From Fimbriimonadia bacterium (lineage in GTDB: Bacteria > Armatimonadota > Fimbriimonadia > Fimbriimonadales > Fimbriimonadaceae): 33,355 bases of DNA. Both the position numbers and the translations under genes were made by a program. The stretch lies in the NCBI GenBank assembly GCA_030430755.1, contig JAUIKO010000010.1, forward strand, positions 1 through 33,355, given 5' to 3'. The notes under the pieces were generated by a model that saw nothing but the letters and a program-made list of their open reading frames with translations, ran no database searches and had not been told where the DNA came from. Positions within the stretch are counted from its first letter, which is position 1. Each line of letters begins with the position of its first letter. Of the stretch, positions 25,573 through 33,355 are shown in pieces.

Positions 25573-28287
25573 ATGATGATTCCAGAAGAGAAAAAAAGAT
25601 TGATCCAAAATAGAGAAAAAAATGGTGTTTGGCATAATTGGGGCCCTTATCTGAGTGAAAGACAGTGGGGTACTGTTCGAGAAGATTATTCGGAGAATGG
25701 AAATGCATGGGAGTATTTTTCACATGATCAGAGTCGATCTAGAGCGTACAGATGGGGAGAAGATGGAATCGCTGGGTTATCTGATGAAGTTTCCTTACTA
25801 TGCTTTTCTGTAGCAATGTGGAATGGTAAGGATCCATATTTAAAAGAAAGATTATATGGTTTAACCAATAGTGAAGGGAATCATGGTGAAGATTGTAAAG
25901 AGATTTACTATTATTTAGATAATACACCTACTCATTCATATATGAAATATTTATATAGATATCCTCAGAATGAGTATCCATACGAAAAGCTAGTAAAAGA
26001 GAATGCAAAAAGAACAACCTATCAAGCTGAATATGAACTTTTGGATACTGGAATATTTGATGATGATGCTTACTTTGATGTTTATGTGGAGTATGCAAAA
26101 AAAGATCACGATGATATTTTGATTAAAATCACAGCAGTCAATAAAGGTACTGAAAGTGCTGAAATAACTCTTTTGCCTCAGCTATGGTTTAGGAATACCT
26201 GGTCTTGGAATGAAAAAAATACAAAATCGATTATTGAGCAAGAGGACAAAAACCTTGTATATGCACAATATAATCCTCATGCTTGTAAAAAATATGATAA
26301 GTATTATTCCAATTACTGGTTGGCCTTTGATAAAGCTAAGCAAATTCTATTTACTGAGAATGAAACAAATCATAGGAAATTGTACCGTTCAGAAAATGAA
26401 TCCAGATGTACTAAGGATGCTTTTCATGAGTATGTTGTATATGGTAATAAAAAAGCTGTTAATAGTCAAAAATGTGGATCGAAAGTTGCTGGATTATATA
26501 ATAAAAAACTTAAACCAGGTGAATCCTATACGATTAAACTAAGGCTTTCTTCAGGTAGAAAAGAAACTCCATTTGGAAAAGATTTTGAAAAAACGTTTAA
26601 GGATCGGATAAAGGAAGCAGATCATTTTTATGATAATATTTCTCAAAATTTGAATAGTGAGCAGAAGATGATTCAAAGACAAGCTTTTGCTGGGTTGCTC
26701 TGGAATAAGCAGTATTTTGAATACGATGTGAAAAGATGGATGGAAGGGGATAAATTAACCCCAAAGCCACCTGTCGAACGTGAGAGAGGAAGGAATAAGC
26801 AGTGGATACATTTTGAATCTCATTACGTGCTTTCTATGCCAGATAAGTGGGAGTATCCGTGGTTTGCTGCTTGGGATTTAGCATTTCATTCTGTAAGTAT
26901 TGCTCACATGGATCCTGAATTTGCTAAAAAACAGCTAACGGTACTTCTCCGTGAAAACATGATGCATCCGAATGGGCAGATTGCTGCATATGAGTGGTCA
27001 TTTGATGATGTAAACCCTCCTGTCCATGCTTGGGCAGCATATAGAGTATTTCAAATAGATTACGAACATAATGGTGTAAAAGATTATAAATTTCTAGAAC
27101 AAGTATTTCATAAGATGTTAATGAATTTTACTTGGTGGTTGAATCGAATAGATAAGCAAAATAAGAATATTTTTCAGGGTGGTTTTTTAGGGTTAGATAA
27201 TATTAGTGTATTTGACAGATCTCAAATGATGCATGAAGGGGTCGAAATTGAGCAATCAGATGCTACCAGTTGGATGGGTATGTTCTGTTTAAATATGTTA
27301 TCTATTGCCTTAGAGTTAGCGGTGTATGACAGAGTGTATCAGGATGTAGCGGTTAAATTTTTACAGCACTTCTTGCTTATAGCTAAATCCATGAATGGCT
27401 ATCAATCTAGAAAGTTTAATTTATGGGATGATGAAGATGGTTTTTATTATGATGCCATTAATACTGAATTTAATGGTCCACAACACATAAAAGTGAGATC
27501 ATTGGTTGGATTAATTCCTCTATTAAGTGTTGCGGTATTCGATCAGGAATTATTGGATAAGCTTCCAGAATTTAAAGCTCAGCTAAACTGGTATTTAAAA
27601 TATAGAAATGATTTAGTGAATGATGTTGATTTTAATTATTCTGTAGGCAGCAAAGATAAAATATTATTATCTCTCGTACCCTACTGGAGAATAGTGCGGT
27701 TATTAAATGTTATGCTTGATGAAAATGAATTTTTATCCAGATATGGCATAAGATCGCTTTCTAAATATCATAAAGATAATCCATATAGCATTATGTTTAA
27801 AAATCAGAAGTATTCTATTCAATACGAGCCTGCTGAATCGAATGTTGGATTGTTTGGTGGGAATTCTAATTGGAGGGGCCCTATTTGGTTTCCGTTAAAC
27901 TATCTGTTAATAGACTCATTGAGAACATATTCGAGTTATTATGGTGATCAGTTTTTAGTAGAGTTGCCAACAGGATCTGGGGATATCAAAAACCTAGATG
28001 AAATAGTAGAAAATTTAACAAGGCGCCTAATTGCAATATTCCAACTTAATAAAGGTGGAAAGAAACCTGTTTTTGGTGGAAAAAACAAATTTCAAGAAGA
28101 TAAAGATTGGCATGATAAAATTCTATTTTATGAGTATTATCATGGAGACAATGGAGCAGGAATAGGAGCCTCTCATCAAACGGGTTGGAGCGCATTAGTA
28201 GCTAATTTGATTCATGAACTTAAAAAAGAGAAAAGAAGAGCTCAATATACACTCTCATCGTTAGATAAAAAGGATTCTGCTGCTTAA
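25573..28287 (+). CDS. GH63-like glycoside hydrolase (MGH1-type alpha-glucosidase/mannosidase family)
   Basis: This large cytosolic-looking protein (904 residues, no signal peptide) belongs to the (alpha/alpha)6-barrel inverting glycosidase group. The N-terminal beta-rich part (about 20-330) starts with WGPYLSERQWGTVREDYS and contains DEVSLLCFSVAMWN. The barrel holds WEYPWFAAWDLAFH, with D435 the likely general acid, then HPNGQIAAYEWSFDDVNPPVHAWA, all hallmarks of bacterial GH63/MGH1 proteins. A C-terminal acid in EYYHGDNGAG is the likely base. The family includes enzymes acting on glucosyl- or mannosyl-glycerate, kojibiose-like sugars and glycans, so the substrate is uncertain. It stands alone, followed by a long hairpin. 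Start: the first two codons are both Met. Confidence 0.85.
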   Translation: MMIPEEKKRLIQNREKNGVWHNWGPYLSERQWGTVREDYSENGNAWEYFSHDQSRSRAYRWGEDGIAGLSDEVSLLCFSVAMWNGKDPYLKERLYGLTNSEGNHGEDCKEIYYYLDNTPTHSYMKYLYRYPQNEYPYEKLVKENAKRTTYQAEYELLDTGIFDDDAYFDVYVEYAKKDHDDILIKITAVNKGTESAEITLLPQLWFRNTWSWNEKNTKSIIEQEDKNLVYAQYNPHACKKYDKYYSNYWLAFDKAKQILFTENETNHRKLYRSENESRCTKDAFHEYVVYGNKKAVNSQKCGSKVAGLYNKKLKPGESYTIKLRLSSGRKETPFGKDFEKTFKDRIKEADHFYDNISQNLNSEQKMIQRQAFAGLLWNKQYFEYDVKRWMEGDKLTPKPPVERERGRNKQWIHFESHYVLSMPDKWEYPWFAAWDLAFHSVSIAHMDPEFAKKQLTVLLRENMMHPNGQIAAYEWSFDDVNPPVHAWAAYRVFQIDYEHNGVKDYKFLEQVFHKMLMNFTWWLNRIDKQNKNIFQGGFLGLDNISVFDRSQMMHEGVEIEQSDATSWMGMFCLNMLSIALELAVYDRVYQDVAVKFLQHFLLIAKSMNGYQSRKFNLWDDEDGFYYDAINTEFNGPQHIKVRSLVGLIPLLSVAVFDQELLDKLPEFKAQLNWYLKYRNDLVNDVDFNYSVGSKDKILLSLVPYWRIVRLLNVMLDENEFLSRYGIRSLSKYHKDNPYSIMFKNQKYSIQYEPAESNVGLFGGNSNWRGPIWFPLNYLLIDSLRTYSSYYGDQFLVELPTGSGDIKNLDEIVENLTRRLIAIFQLNKGGKKPVFGGKNKFQEDKDWHDKILFYEYYHGDNGAGIGASHQTGWSALVANLIHELKKEKRRAQYTLSSLDKKDSAA

Positions 28288-28296
28288 GCAGGTCCC

Positions 28297-28356
28297 TATC
28301 ATAACATGATTTGACATACAGGATAGAATTTAGGTGTGTCATTTCATGTTATGATA
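28297..28356. terminator. 20-bp imperfect hairpin after the glycosidase gene
   Basis: Arms 28297-28316 and 28337-28356 pair over 20 positions with a two-base internal mismatch, leaving a 20-base loop. The outer 13 bp are perfect. It begins nine bases after the glycosidase stop. There is no U run, so it may be a Rho-protected 3' hairpin or an operator for tatC as well as a terminator. Confidence 0.55.
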
Positions 28357-28370
28357 TTCAAGAGTTATGA

Positions 28371-28398
28371 TTCAGAATTAAGTGTAGAGTAGTATAAT
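28371..28398 (+). promoter_or_regulatory. Likely promoter of tatC-helicase-mnmE
   Basis: TTCAGA (28371-28376), 16 bases, then a perfect TATAAT (28393-28398), about 40 bases before tatC. It follows the glycosidase hairpin, consistent with a new transcription unit. Confidence 0.5.
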
Positions 28399-28439
28399 AG
28401 TTCATAGGTTTATGCTTGAGAGGTGTAAATTTATAAAAA

Positions 28440-29234
28440 ATGAACATGAAGTTATTGAAAAATTCTGATGAGAATAATACTTTAAATTCAGATGACTCTC
28501 TTTTTGATGAAGCAAGTGGTTCTTTTAATATTGTTGAACATTTCGAAGAAATTAGAGATCGTTTAATTCGTTCTATTTTGTGCGTGGGTGTTTGCTGGGG
28601 GATTGGCTGGTTTCTTCAGCCTTCTTTTTATGTATTGATATCAGATCATATCAAACAGTTGCTACCAACAGATATAGAGTACAGAGAAACTTTTAAAGGG
28701 ATCATGGATCCGTTTTTTTTAAAGTTAAATATATCATTTTTTATAGGTTTAACCATGAGTATCCCGTATTTATTGGGGGAAATATGGTTTTTTGTAGCTC
28801 CGGGACTAAAGAAAAAAGAGAAAAAGACGGTTTTATTTGCGCTGCCTTTGTCGATGGTTTTTTTTGTGTTTGGTTCCTTTGTTTGTTATTCCATTATGCC
28901 TTCAGCTTTAAACTGGTTAATTGGTTTTGTTAGTGAATTTCCAGGTACATATATATATCAAGAACCTGGTAGCTTAATAGCTTTTTTTGTCAAAATGATG
29001 ATTCTTTTTGGTATTAGTTTTCAGTTTCCTTTGTGTCTAATGTTCTTAATTCGGTATGGTATAGTAAGGTATGAAGCATTAAAGCTATATTGGCGACACT
29101 ACATAGCTGGAATTTTTACTTTCAGTATGGTTTTAAATCCATCTGCAGATCCGGTCAGTATGTTGATGTTGGCGTTACCTTTATCAGTTTTATTTTTAGC
29201 TTCTATGTTTTTTGCAAAACTAATGAGTCGGTAG
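28440..29234 (+). CDS. tatC: Sec-independent (Tat) translocase subunit TatC
   Basis: TatC is the receptor that recognises twin-arginine signal peptides and, with TatA, moves folded proteins across the cytoplasmic membrane. The 264 residues show six transmembrane helices. The conserved N-terminal cytoplasmic HFEEIRDRLIRS is present (HLxELRxR in the family), as are EIWFFVAPGLKKKEKK in the first cytoplasmic loop and LNPSADPVSM before the last helices. An acidic, Asn-rich N-terminal extension of about 27 residues is longer than usual. A GAGAGG element lies about 14 bases before the ATG. No tatA/tatB gene is next to it. The helicase-like gene follows after 61 bases. Confidence 0.95.
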   Translation: MNMKLLKNSDENNTLNSDDSLFDEASGSFNIVEHFEEIRDRLIRSILCVGVCWGIGWFLQPSFYVLISDHIKQLLPTDIEYRETFKGIMDPFFLKLNISFFIGLTMSIPYLLGEIWFFVAPGLKKKEKKTVLFALPLSMVFFVFGSFVCYSIMPSALNWLIGFVSEFPGTYIYQEPGSLIAFFVKMMILFGISFQFPLCLMFLIRYGIVRYEALKLYWRHYIAGIFTFSMVLNPSADPVSMLMLALPLSVLFLASMFFAKLMSR

Positions 29235-29295
29235 TAATATGAAAAAAGAAACTAGAAGTATTGAAATGTAAATATTTTATTTTGAATAATTAACA

Positions 29296-31560
29296 ATGGC
29301 TATGATGGATCAGTTGGATAGACAAAAAAAAAGTTATGAGAAAGTTAACAACTTATTGTCTGAATTCACCCCATTATATTGTTTAGAAATACCACCTGAT
29401 AAGCAAACTATTATCGATCCACGAAGAGCAATTGAAGAAAAATCTGTTATCAAGGAATTTTTAAACCCTAGAGAATCTGCTGTTTACGAATATCAATTAA
29501 ATCTTATTAAAAGGATTTTAGAGGGTGAGGATACTTGCCTTGTTTCTGCTATAACAGGGGAAGATTTTGATCTTATTCATAAAGGTATAGATTATATTAC
29601 TGGTTTACAAGGTCAATCGGGTTTATATATTTTTCCGAATGCTCATTTAGCTAAGCAGGCATATCATCAAATTGTAAGTAAGTCTGCTAATTATCGTCAA
29701 AAAGTTAAAATATTAGAAGATACAAAAGAGTATATAGCTAGTAATTATGTTATAGAGAATGGAGATATTTTAATTGCGACTCCACAAATGGTTCACTGGT
29801 TAATTGTATCGAACTATGCAAAATGGAAAAACTTTTTAGAACGTTTAGATGTCATTTTTTTAGATAGTATTCACTACTATAGCGAGGTGGCAGGTTCACA
29901 TTTATGTTCCTTACTTAGGAGATTGTTAAGAGTTGCAGAATCGTACAAATGTATACCTCAGATTATCGCAACAGTGTTCCCAGTAGATAATCCGCGTGAC
30001 TTTTTTTCTAAATTAACAGCTAGAGCTCCATCTATATTGGCGGGTCCTCAATCGACTTATTTTCCTAGATATTTATATACTTGTGGATGGAATCCATCAA
30101 AGCAACCCATGAAGAGTGAAAAACATGAGGTTCTGGCCAATTTAGCTGAAAAACTTTTAAAAGATGAAGTAAATGTTCTAGTGGTTTGTAAAAATGAATT
30201 TCAATCAAATAAAACTTGTGATTTTCTAAGACAGAAAGTGGACACCGCAAGGGACGCGCATGGTTTTGATTCTGTAGTAACTATTTCGCATAACCCAGAT
30301 TTAGTATATAAAAATACATATAATAACCTTGAAAGGTTATTATATGTAGTATCGGAAGACTTCATTGTTGAAAATGCATCAAAGCTAGAGAGTGCTGTGG
30401 ATGTTGTTATATACTTTGGTTGTCCTAATCCATATAAACCCTTTTATATGGTTCCTCAAAAATCCTCATCCATTCCTGTTATTCAGATTTTTCTTTGTGA
30501 AAATGATTCTAGAGATCATTTTTTATTATACAATCCCAACTTCCTATTGGATAGTAAAAATGGGTTGATGAATATTAATCCATCCAATGAATATATATTA
30601 AAAGAGCATCTTAAGAGCGCTGCACAAGAGTATCCCATCTCTCCATCAGAACTAGCCGTTTTTGGCGTTAAGGCAATAGACTATGCCGAGAAGTTAGACG
30701 AAAGCAAAGAATTTGTTTTTTCTGGAGGTAAGTTTTATAATTCATCAGAAAAATTTGATTTATCTGAATTCTATTTAGATAGTGTATTACAAGATAGAGT
30801 AGATTTATTTCATAATAATCAAGTTCTACAAACGGTAAGTTATTGGGATAATATGTTAAATTTTTATCCGGGAGCAATGATCCATTTAGGTAAACAGAAG
30901 TATGAAATTATGGCTCTAGACTTAAATGAATACTCGATTGATTTACATAAATCAGAAGAGAAATATCACACGATACCAAAGTATAACTGTTCTATGAGCA
31001 CACCTGTTATTCTAGAAACAGATACTTGCTTGGAGTGTACGATATCTTATGTTGAAAGTGATTTTGATTGTGGCCTAAGTGGCTATTATACAGTTAGTGA
31101 TGAATCTAAAGAGATATTAAATTATTTTGAACTCGGATTACCTCGTTCATACTTTAAAACACAAGCTATTCAGCTTAATATTCCAGATTTGACGGTATTC
31201 TATCCATATATAGACTGTTCTAGATCTGCCATTCACTGCCTAGATCATGCATTAAGAATATCAGCTCCTTTTTTTGTCCAAACAAAAAATAAAAATATTG
31301 GTACGCTATGGTTTAGGGGGATCTCTGCAGAAAAAATGTATTCCATTATTTTGTTTGATAATATTCCTGGTGGCATGGGATATTCAAAATTTTTGTATCA
31401 GCATCGGTATGAATGGTTTAGAGGAGCTTATAGGCTACTTAGTACTTGTACATGTATGAATGGATGTAAAAAATGTGCATACTTGGAATGTTGTCCTCAC
31501 ATGAATCAAGATATAAATAAAGCAGGAGCCATGTCTATTCTTAATTACCTATTATCATAA
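29296..31560 (+). CDS. MrfA/YprA-like DUF1998 helicase homolog with eroded ATPase motifs
   Basis: The 754-residue protein follows the layout of MrfA-type DEAD/DEAH helicases with a C-terminal DUF1998. The Q-motif-like region YEYQLNLIKRILEGEDTCLV is at 64-83, two RecA-like domains span about 70-420, and a zinc cluster ends it (C718, C720, C724, C727, with C732 and C733 nearby). The catalytic motifs are changed, however. Motif I reads AITGEDF (85-91) instead of TGTGSGK-like, so the P-loop Lys is absent. Motif II reads DSIH (190-193) instead of DExH. Motif III reads ATVFP, and the GRAGR-type motif VI has no counterpart around 378-395. ATP hydrolysis is therefore unlikely. It ends one base into mnmE (TAATG), so translation is coupled. 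Function is unknown; MrfA acts in mitomycin-type DNA repair. Confidence 0.75.
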   Translation: MAMMDQLDRQKKSYEKVNNLLSEFTPLYCLEIPPDKQTIIDPRRAIEEKSVIKEFLNPRESAVYEYQLNLIKRILEGEDTCLVSAITGEDFDLIHKGIDYITGLQGQSGLYIFPNAHLAKQAYHQIVSKSANYRQKVKILEDTKEYIASNYVIENGDILIATPQMVHWLIVSNYAKWKNFLERLDVIFLDSIHYYSEVAGSHLCSLLRRLLRVAESYKCIPQIIATVFPVDNPRDFFSKLTARAPSILAGPQSTYFPRYLYTCGWNPSKQPMKSEKHEVLANLAEKLLKDEVNVLVVCKNEFQSNKTCDFLRQKVDTARDAHGFDSVVTISHNPDLVYKNTYNNLERLLYVVSEDFIVENASKLESAVDVVIYFGCPNPYKPFYMVPQKSSSIPVIQIFLCENDSRDHFLLYNPNFLLDSKNGLMNINPSNEYILKEHLKSAAQEYPISPSELAVFGVKAIDYAEKLDESKEFVFSGGKFYNSSEKFDLSEFYLDSVLQDRVDLFHNNQVLQTVSYWDNMLNFYPGAMIHLGKQKYEIMALDLNEYSIDLHKSEEKYHTIPKYNCSMSTPVILETDTCLECTISYVESDFDCGLSGYYTVSDESKEILNYFELGLPRSYFKTQAIQLNIPDLTVFYPYIDCSRSAIHCLDHALRISAPFFVQTKNKNIGTLWFRGISAEKMYSIILFDNIPGGMGYSKFLYQHRYEWFRGAYRLLSTCTCMNGCKKCAYLECCPHMNQDINKAGAMSILNYLLS

Positions 31561-32873
31561 TGTTGAAAGATTTTAAAGATACCATTATAGCGCCTGTTAC
31601 AGGAGTGCAACCATCAGCTGTAGCCATTTTGAGGATTTCAGGTAGTCAGGCTATTGATATATCAAAAAAAGTATTTTCTCATTGGCCAAGTGAATTTAAG
31701 TATAGATATGCATATTACGGAACATTTAAAAATAGTGATGATGGTTTATTAATTGCTTTCGAAAATAATAAAAGTTTTACTGGAGAAGAATGTGTTGAAT
31801 GGCAAATTCACGGTAGCTTAGCATCGATTCAGTCTCTTATTGATTTATCGTGTAGAGAGGGTGCTAGATTCGCAAAGCCAGGTGAATTTACTATGCGAGC
31901 ATATTTCAATGGAAAGATAGATTTAACTAGAGCAGAGGCTATCAAAGATAGCATCGATGCAAAAACAGAGTCTCATTTTCGATTAGCATCGAATGTTCGA
32001 AATGGGAAAATTTATCTGGAATGCTTAGATATTAAAAAAAGTATATTGAAAATATTAGCACAAGTCGAAGCCTCTACAGATTTTTCAGAAGAAGTTGGTG
32101 ATCTGAATACACTAGAGGTTTCTGAAGTTTTAACTCTGTTATTGAAAAAATTAGATCTGTTATTAAACAGTAAAAGTAGCAGCAAGTTATTAAGGAAAGG
32201 GGTAAGAATTGCTTTAGTTGGAAAGCCTAATGCTGGTAAATCTTCTATTTTAAATATGTGTCTTGGAAGAGCTAGAGCGATTGTCACAGATATTCCTGGA
32301 ACAACTAGAGATACTATTGAAGAGAGCATTGAAATAGCTGGTTTTCCTTGTATTCTTGTGGACACAGCAGGTCTACGTACAGCAAGAGATATTGTTGAAC
32401 AGATAGGAATTGATAAGTCAAAAGATGAATTAGAAAACGCAGATATTGTTTGGTATGTCTATGATGCTAGTCTTGGTTGGTCTACAGAAGATCAGGAAGT
32501 ATATGGTAATATAACTTGTCCTAAAATAAAAATAGCAAATAAATCTGATTTAATTCGGCTTATACCTGAGGGGATAAAGATATCTACTTTTACGAGTCAA
32601 GGCCATCAAGATTTAATGCTTGCTACGAAAAAACTAGTGCCTGGTATCGATATAGAAAATCAAATTTATCTTAATGAAAGGCAAACAGATCTTTTAGAAA
32701 AAATCCATAACTTGATGATAAATTCTCTCCATACTATTCAAAATAACTACTCTTCGGATCTACTATCCGTTGATCTTTATACTGTCATTCGTTATATTTC
32801 TGAGATTTTAGGAGAGTCTGCTAATCCTGATGTAATTCAGGAGATATTTAGTGAATTTTGCTTAGGAAAATAG
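31560..32873 (+). CDS. mnmE: tRNA uridine-5-carboxymethylaminomethyl modification GTPase MnmE
   Basis: With MnmG this GTPase modifies the wobble uridine (U34) of certain tRNAs. The N-terminal folate-binding domain (1-118) includes DTIIAPVTG and ILRISG. The G domain inserted in the helical domain has GKPNAGKS (221-228), GTTRDT (247-252), DTAGLR (268-273) and NKSD (327-330). The C-terminus is FCLGK, with the catalytic Cys434. The length (437) is normal. It starts inside the stop of the preceding gene (TAATG). The usual partner mnmG is not adjacent. Confidence 0.96.
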   Translation: MLKDFKDTIIAPVTGVQPSAVAILRISGSQAIDISKKVFSHWPSEFKYRYAYYGTFKNSDDGLLIAFENNKSFTGEECVEWQIHGSLASIQSLIDLSCREGARFAKPGEFTMRAYFNGKIDLTRAEAIKDSIDAKTESHFRLASNVRNGKIYLECLDIKKSILKILAQVEASTDFSEEVGDLNTLEVSEVLTLLLKKLDLLLNSKSSSKLLRKGVRIALVGKPNAGKSSILNMCLGRARAIVTDIPGTTRDTIEESIEIAGFPCILVDTAGLRTARDIVEQIGIDKSKDELENADIVWYVYDASLGWSTEDQEVYGNITCPKIKIANKSDLIRLIPEGIKISTFTSQGHQDLMLATKKLVPGIDIENQIYLNERQTDLLEKIHNLMINSLHTIQNNYSSDLLSVDLYTVIRYISEILGESANPDVIQEIFSEFCLGK

Positions 32874-32991
32874 TATATTTACTTAATCATAATGTTTTAA
32901 ATACTGTCGGTAATACAGCTTGCTAGTACAACTTGCTGCCAGTATGAATTCTGGCACTAATGCCCCTTCTGCATACTAGTATTAAAACTAT

Positions 32992-33020
32992 TTTAGACCA
33001 ATACTGGTAATTGTTATAAT
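32992..33020 (+). promoter_or_regulatory. Flagellin promoter with extended -10
   Basis: TTTAGA (32992-32997), a 17-base gap, then TATAAT (33015-33020) preceded by TGT, an extended -10. Transcription should begin near 33027, giving a leader of about 77 bases. It looks sigma-70-like; I see no sigma-28 consensus. The motif ATACTG recurs around it (32901 and 33001, inverted at 32940-32945), with the palindrome ATACTAGTAT at 32973-32982, possible operator sites. Confidence 0.6.
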
Positions 33021-33029
33021 GAGGATATA

Positions 33030-33094
33030 CCTCCGTTTGACGAATAATTTTGTTACAGGGATAAGGATTATCTCTGTATAAGAATCACGGAGGA
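33030..33094 (+). promoter_or_regulatory. Structured flagellin leader with CsrA-like GGA sites and an anti-Shine-Dalgarno
   Basis: An 11-bp hairpin (33054-33064 with 33068-33078, one G-U pair) shows GGA in its loop, in the context AAGGATT. The Shine-Dalgarno GGAGGA (33089-33094) adds two more GGA motifs. CCTCCGT at 33030-33036 can pair perfectly with ACGGAGG (33087-33093), hiding the ribosome-binding site. One GGA in a hairpin loop and another at the Shine-Dalgarno is the arrangement by which CsrA represses flagellin translation in Bacillus and other flagellates. Confidence 0.55.
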
Positions 33095-33103
33095 ATAAAT
33101 AAT

Positions 33104-33355
33104 ATGGCATTTAGAATTAATACAGGCCCATTAGCATTAAGGGCTTTAGGTAATGTTTCATCAGTTAGTAACAGTTTAGCTACATCGATGCAGAGATTAG
33201 GTAGTGGTCTAAAAGTAGGTAGATCAGGAGATGATCCAGCAGCTTTTGTAGGTGTTTCCAGAATGAGAGACAGCGCTCAAAGTTTAGATACTTCTATTCG
33301 AATTACTCAAGAAAACACAAACTACATGAAAACTGCAGAAGGTGCTCTTGATGAA
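33104..33355 (+). CDS. Flagellin, N-terminal part (gene runs off the window)
   Basis: The 84 codons present encode the conserved flagellin D0/D1 start: FRINTGPLALRAL, then SMQRLGSGLKVGRSGDDPAA and, at the edge, TAEGALDE. These correspond to the family's INTN..AL..L, SLERLSSGLRINRAADD and LQTAEGALxE. The protein is exported by the flagellar type III system and polymerises into the filament. The start is set by a strong Shine-Dalgarno (GGAGGA, nine bases before the ATG). Notable differences are Gly-Pro after INT and SGDDPAAFVGVSRMR in place of the usual AADDAAGLAISE. No other flagellar genes are in the window. Confidence 0.93.
   Translation, partial: MAFRINTGPLALRALGNVSSVSNSLATSMQRLGSGLKVGRSGDDPAAFVGVSRMRDSAQSLDTSIRITQENTNYMKTAEGALDE

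Noticed and set aside
31274-31459. Short plus-strand ORF inside the DUF1998 region, considered as a frameshifted fragment
   Set aside because: The main frame reads through without interruption and keeps the zinc-cluster cysteines, so this is only an alternate-frame shadow.
32937-32956. Terminator of mnmE at the TGCCAG/CTGGCA inverted repeat
   Set aside because: The stem is only 6 bp with an 8-base loop and no U tract; it may be part of the flagellin control region, but support is too thin to list as a feature.

Overview
The window comes from an AT-rich, low-GC bacterium. It is probably diderm and motile: there is a lipobox-bearing lipoprotein, a site-2 protease, a Tat translocase subunit and the start of a flagellin gene. 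It carries an oxygen-independent class II (B12-dependent) ribonucleotide reductase. I cannot fix the phylum from sequence alone. Core genes are scattered singly or in pairs rather than in the usual long operons (nusA-infB without rimP, ylxR or rbfA; mnmE without mnmG; one E2 gene without E1 or E3), which suggests a deep-branching candidate-phylum lineage. A Margulisbacteria-type organism is only a guess.

Layout. 1-2151 (-): the 5' part of a large coiled-coil lipoprotein whose C-terminal half is a long array of near-identical heptad-multiple repeats running off the window. 2279-3541 (-): a 2-oxoacid dehydrogenase E2. 3891-6904 (+): nusA-infB. 6901-7314 (-): a small secreted protein. 7538-12986 (+): nrdR and then nrdJ, whose catalytic cysteine is separated from its upstream neighbour by a 365-residue intein. 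A perfect 18-bp hairpin ends this block. 13203-14483 (-): a membrane-anchored alpha/beta hydrolase, divergent from rseP-crcB and a tail-anchored unknown protein (14580-16918, +).

The accessory part runs from 16933 to 25346. It holds four tandem minus-strand paralogs of an FkbM-type methyltransferase, all with an extra N-terminal helical domain and a shared cysteine-proline tail ending in Trp-Leu/Ile or a variant. The first gene of the array has lost the methyltransferase motifs but not the rest of the protein. A short intergenic region with an inverted repeat and a tandem 15-bp repeat separates this array from a MATE transporter. Then come an ABC exporter resembling peptide/lantibiotic exporters and a small overlapping ORF. 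Next are a GH63-like glycosidase (25573-28287), tatC, a DUF1998/MrfA-like 'helicase' in which the ATPase motifs are eroded, and mnmE overlapping it by one base. The window ends in a flagellin gene with a strong promoter and a structured leader that resembles CsrA-controlled flagellin leaders.

The observations most worth following are the four-gene FkbM array with its terminal Cys-Pro-Cys tail and dead paralog, the apparently ATPase-dead MrfA-like protein kept between tatC and mnmE, the intein at the thiyl-radical cysteine of NrdJ with a decayed endonuclease, and the flagellin leader. All functional statements are from reading the sequence; no database search was run.
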